Assembly (NCBI GenBank): GCA_964526475.1
Contig: CAZGKF010000048.1
Coordinates: 1 to 24,051 of the forward strand
Direction of reading: 5' to 3'
Source of the DNA: CAYVTV01 sp964526475
Lineage (GTDB): Bacteria > Bacteroidota > Bacteroidia > Bacteroidales > GCA-2748055
DNA: 24,051 nucleotides
Part shown: positions 23,519 to 24,051 of the stretch, piece by piece
Layout: every line of letters starts with the position of its first letter
Numbering within the stretch: position 1 is the first letter of the stretch
The notes under the pieces: generated by a model
Told to the model about the DNA's origin: nothing
The model's input: only the letters and a program-made list of their open reading frames with translations
Database searches by the model: none
Position numbers and translations under genes: made by a program

Positions 23519-24051
<533 letters not shown>

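Overview
The window looks like a chromosomal piece of an uncultured-type Bacteroidota (Bacteroidales/Marinilabiliales-like). Three things point there. The partial 16S rRNA at the right edge has a Bacteroidota-like 5' domain. Several promoters carry the Bacteroidota -7 element TAnnTTTG, two of them with a well-spaced -33 TTTG. The gene order coaX, outer-membrane protein, TPR protein, lptC, CNNM/CBS 'hemolysin', SurA/PpiD-type isomerase is, from memory, typical of that phylum. The DNA is AT-rich and Shine-Dalgarno sites are mostly weak.

Left part (1-2.2 kb): the tail of an unidentified gene, a Tat-exported sugar phosphate isomerase/epimerase on the minus strand, a 534-base stretch with no clear gene, and a small secreted protein of unknown function with an unusually strong Shine-Dalgarno. 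That protein may have lost its C-terminus to a frameshift.

Envelope operon (2.2-9.8 kb, minus strand): coaX, a predicted outer-membrane beta-barrel, a TPR periplasmic protein, lptC, a newly noticed 59-residue two-helix membrane protein, a CNNM/CBS transporter-like protein, and a SurA/PpiD-like periplasmic chaperone. Most junctions overlap or nearly touch, so the first six genes probably form one transcript. The last has a 75-base gap and a possible promoter of its own. LptC (LPS transport) and the folding factor point to outer-membrane biogenesis as the shared theme.

Centre (9.9-14.6 kb): mfd (transcription-repair coupling factor) and a monofunctional aspartate kinase are divergent. They share a 79-base region with a -7 element facing each way.

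Accessory, partly decayed region (14.6-18.9 kb): a 3' remnant of a uroporphyrinogen-decarboxylase (UROD)-family gene, an OFA-like MFS transporter cut by one in-frame TAA, an intact quinone-oxidoreductase-like enzyme, and an intact UROD-family gene.

Right part (19-24 kb): a second aspartate kinase of the type known from ectoine clusters, although no ectoine genes are visible here. Its upstream region holds a -7 element, a short leader reading frame with two small hairpins, an 87-base MITE-like inverted-repeat element, and a large hairpin abutting the pyrC stop codon. Then come pyrC and a GT2 dolichol-phosphate-mannose-synthase-like gene that overlap by 8 bases. Finally a ribosomal RNA operon starts on the plus strand, with two tandem consensus promoters, a boxA-like leader and the first ~530 bases of 16S rRNA.

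I found no CRISPR array, tRNA or intact transposase. The best candidates for something undescribed are the 59-residue operon protein and the structured leader of the second aspartate kinase.
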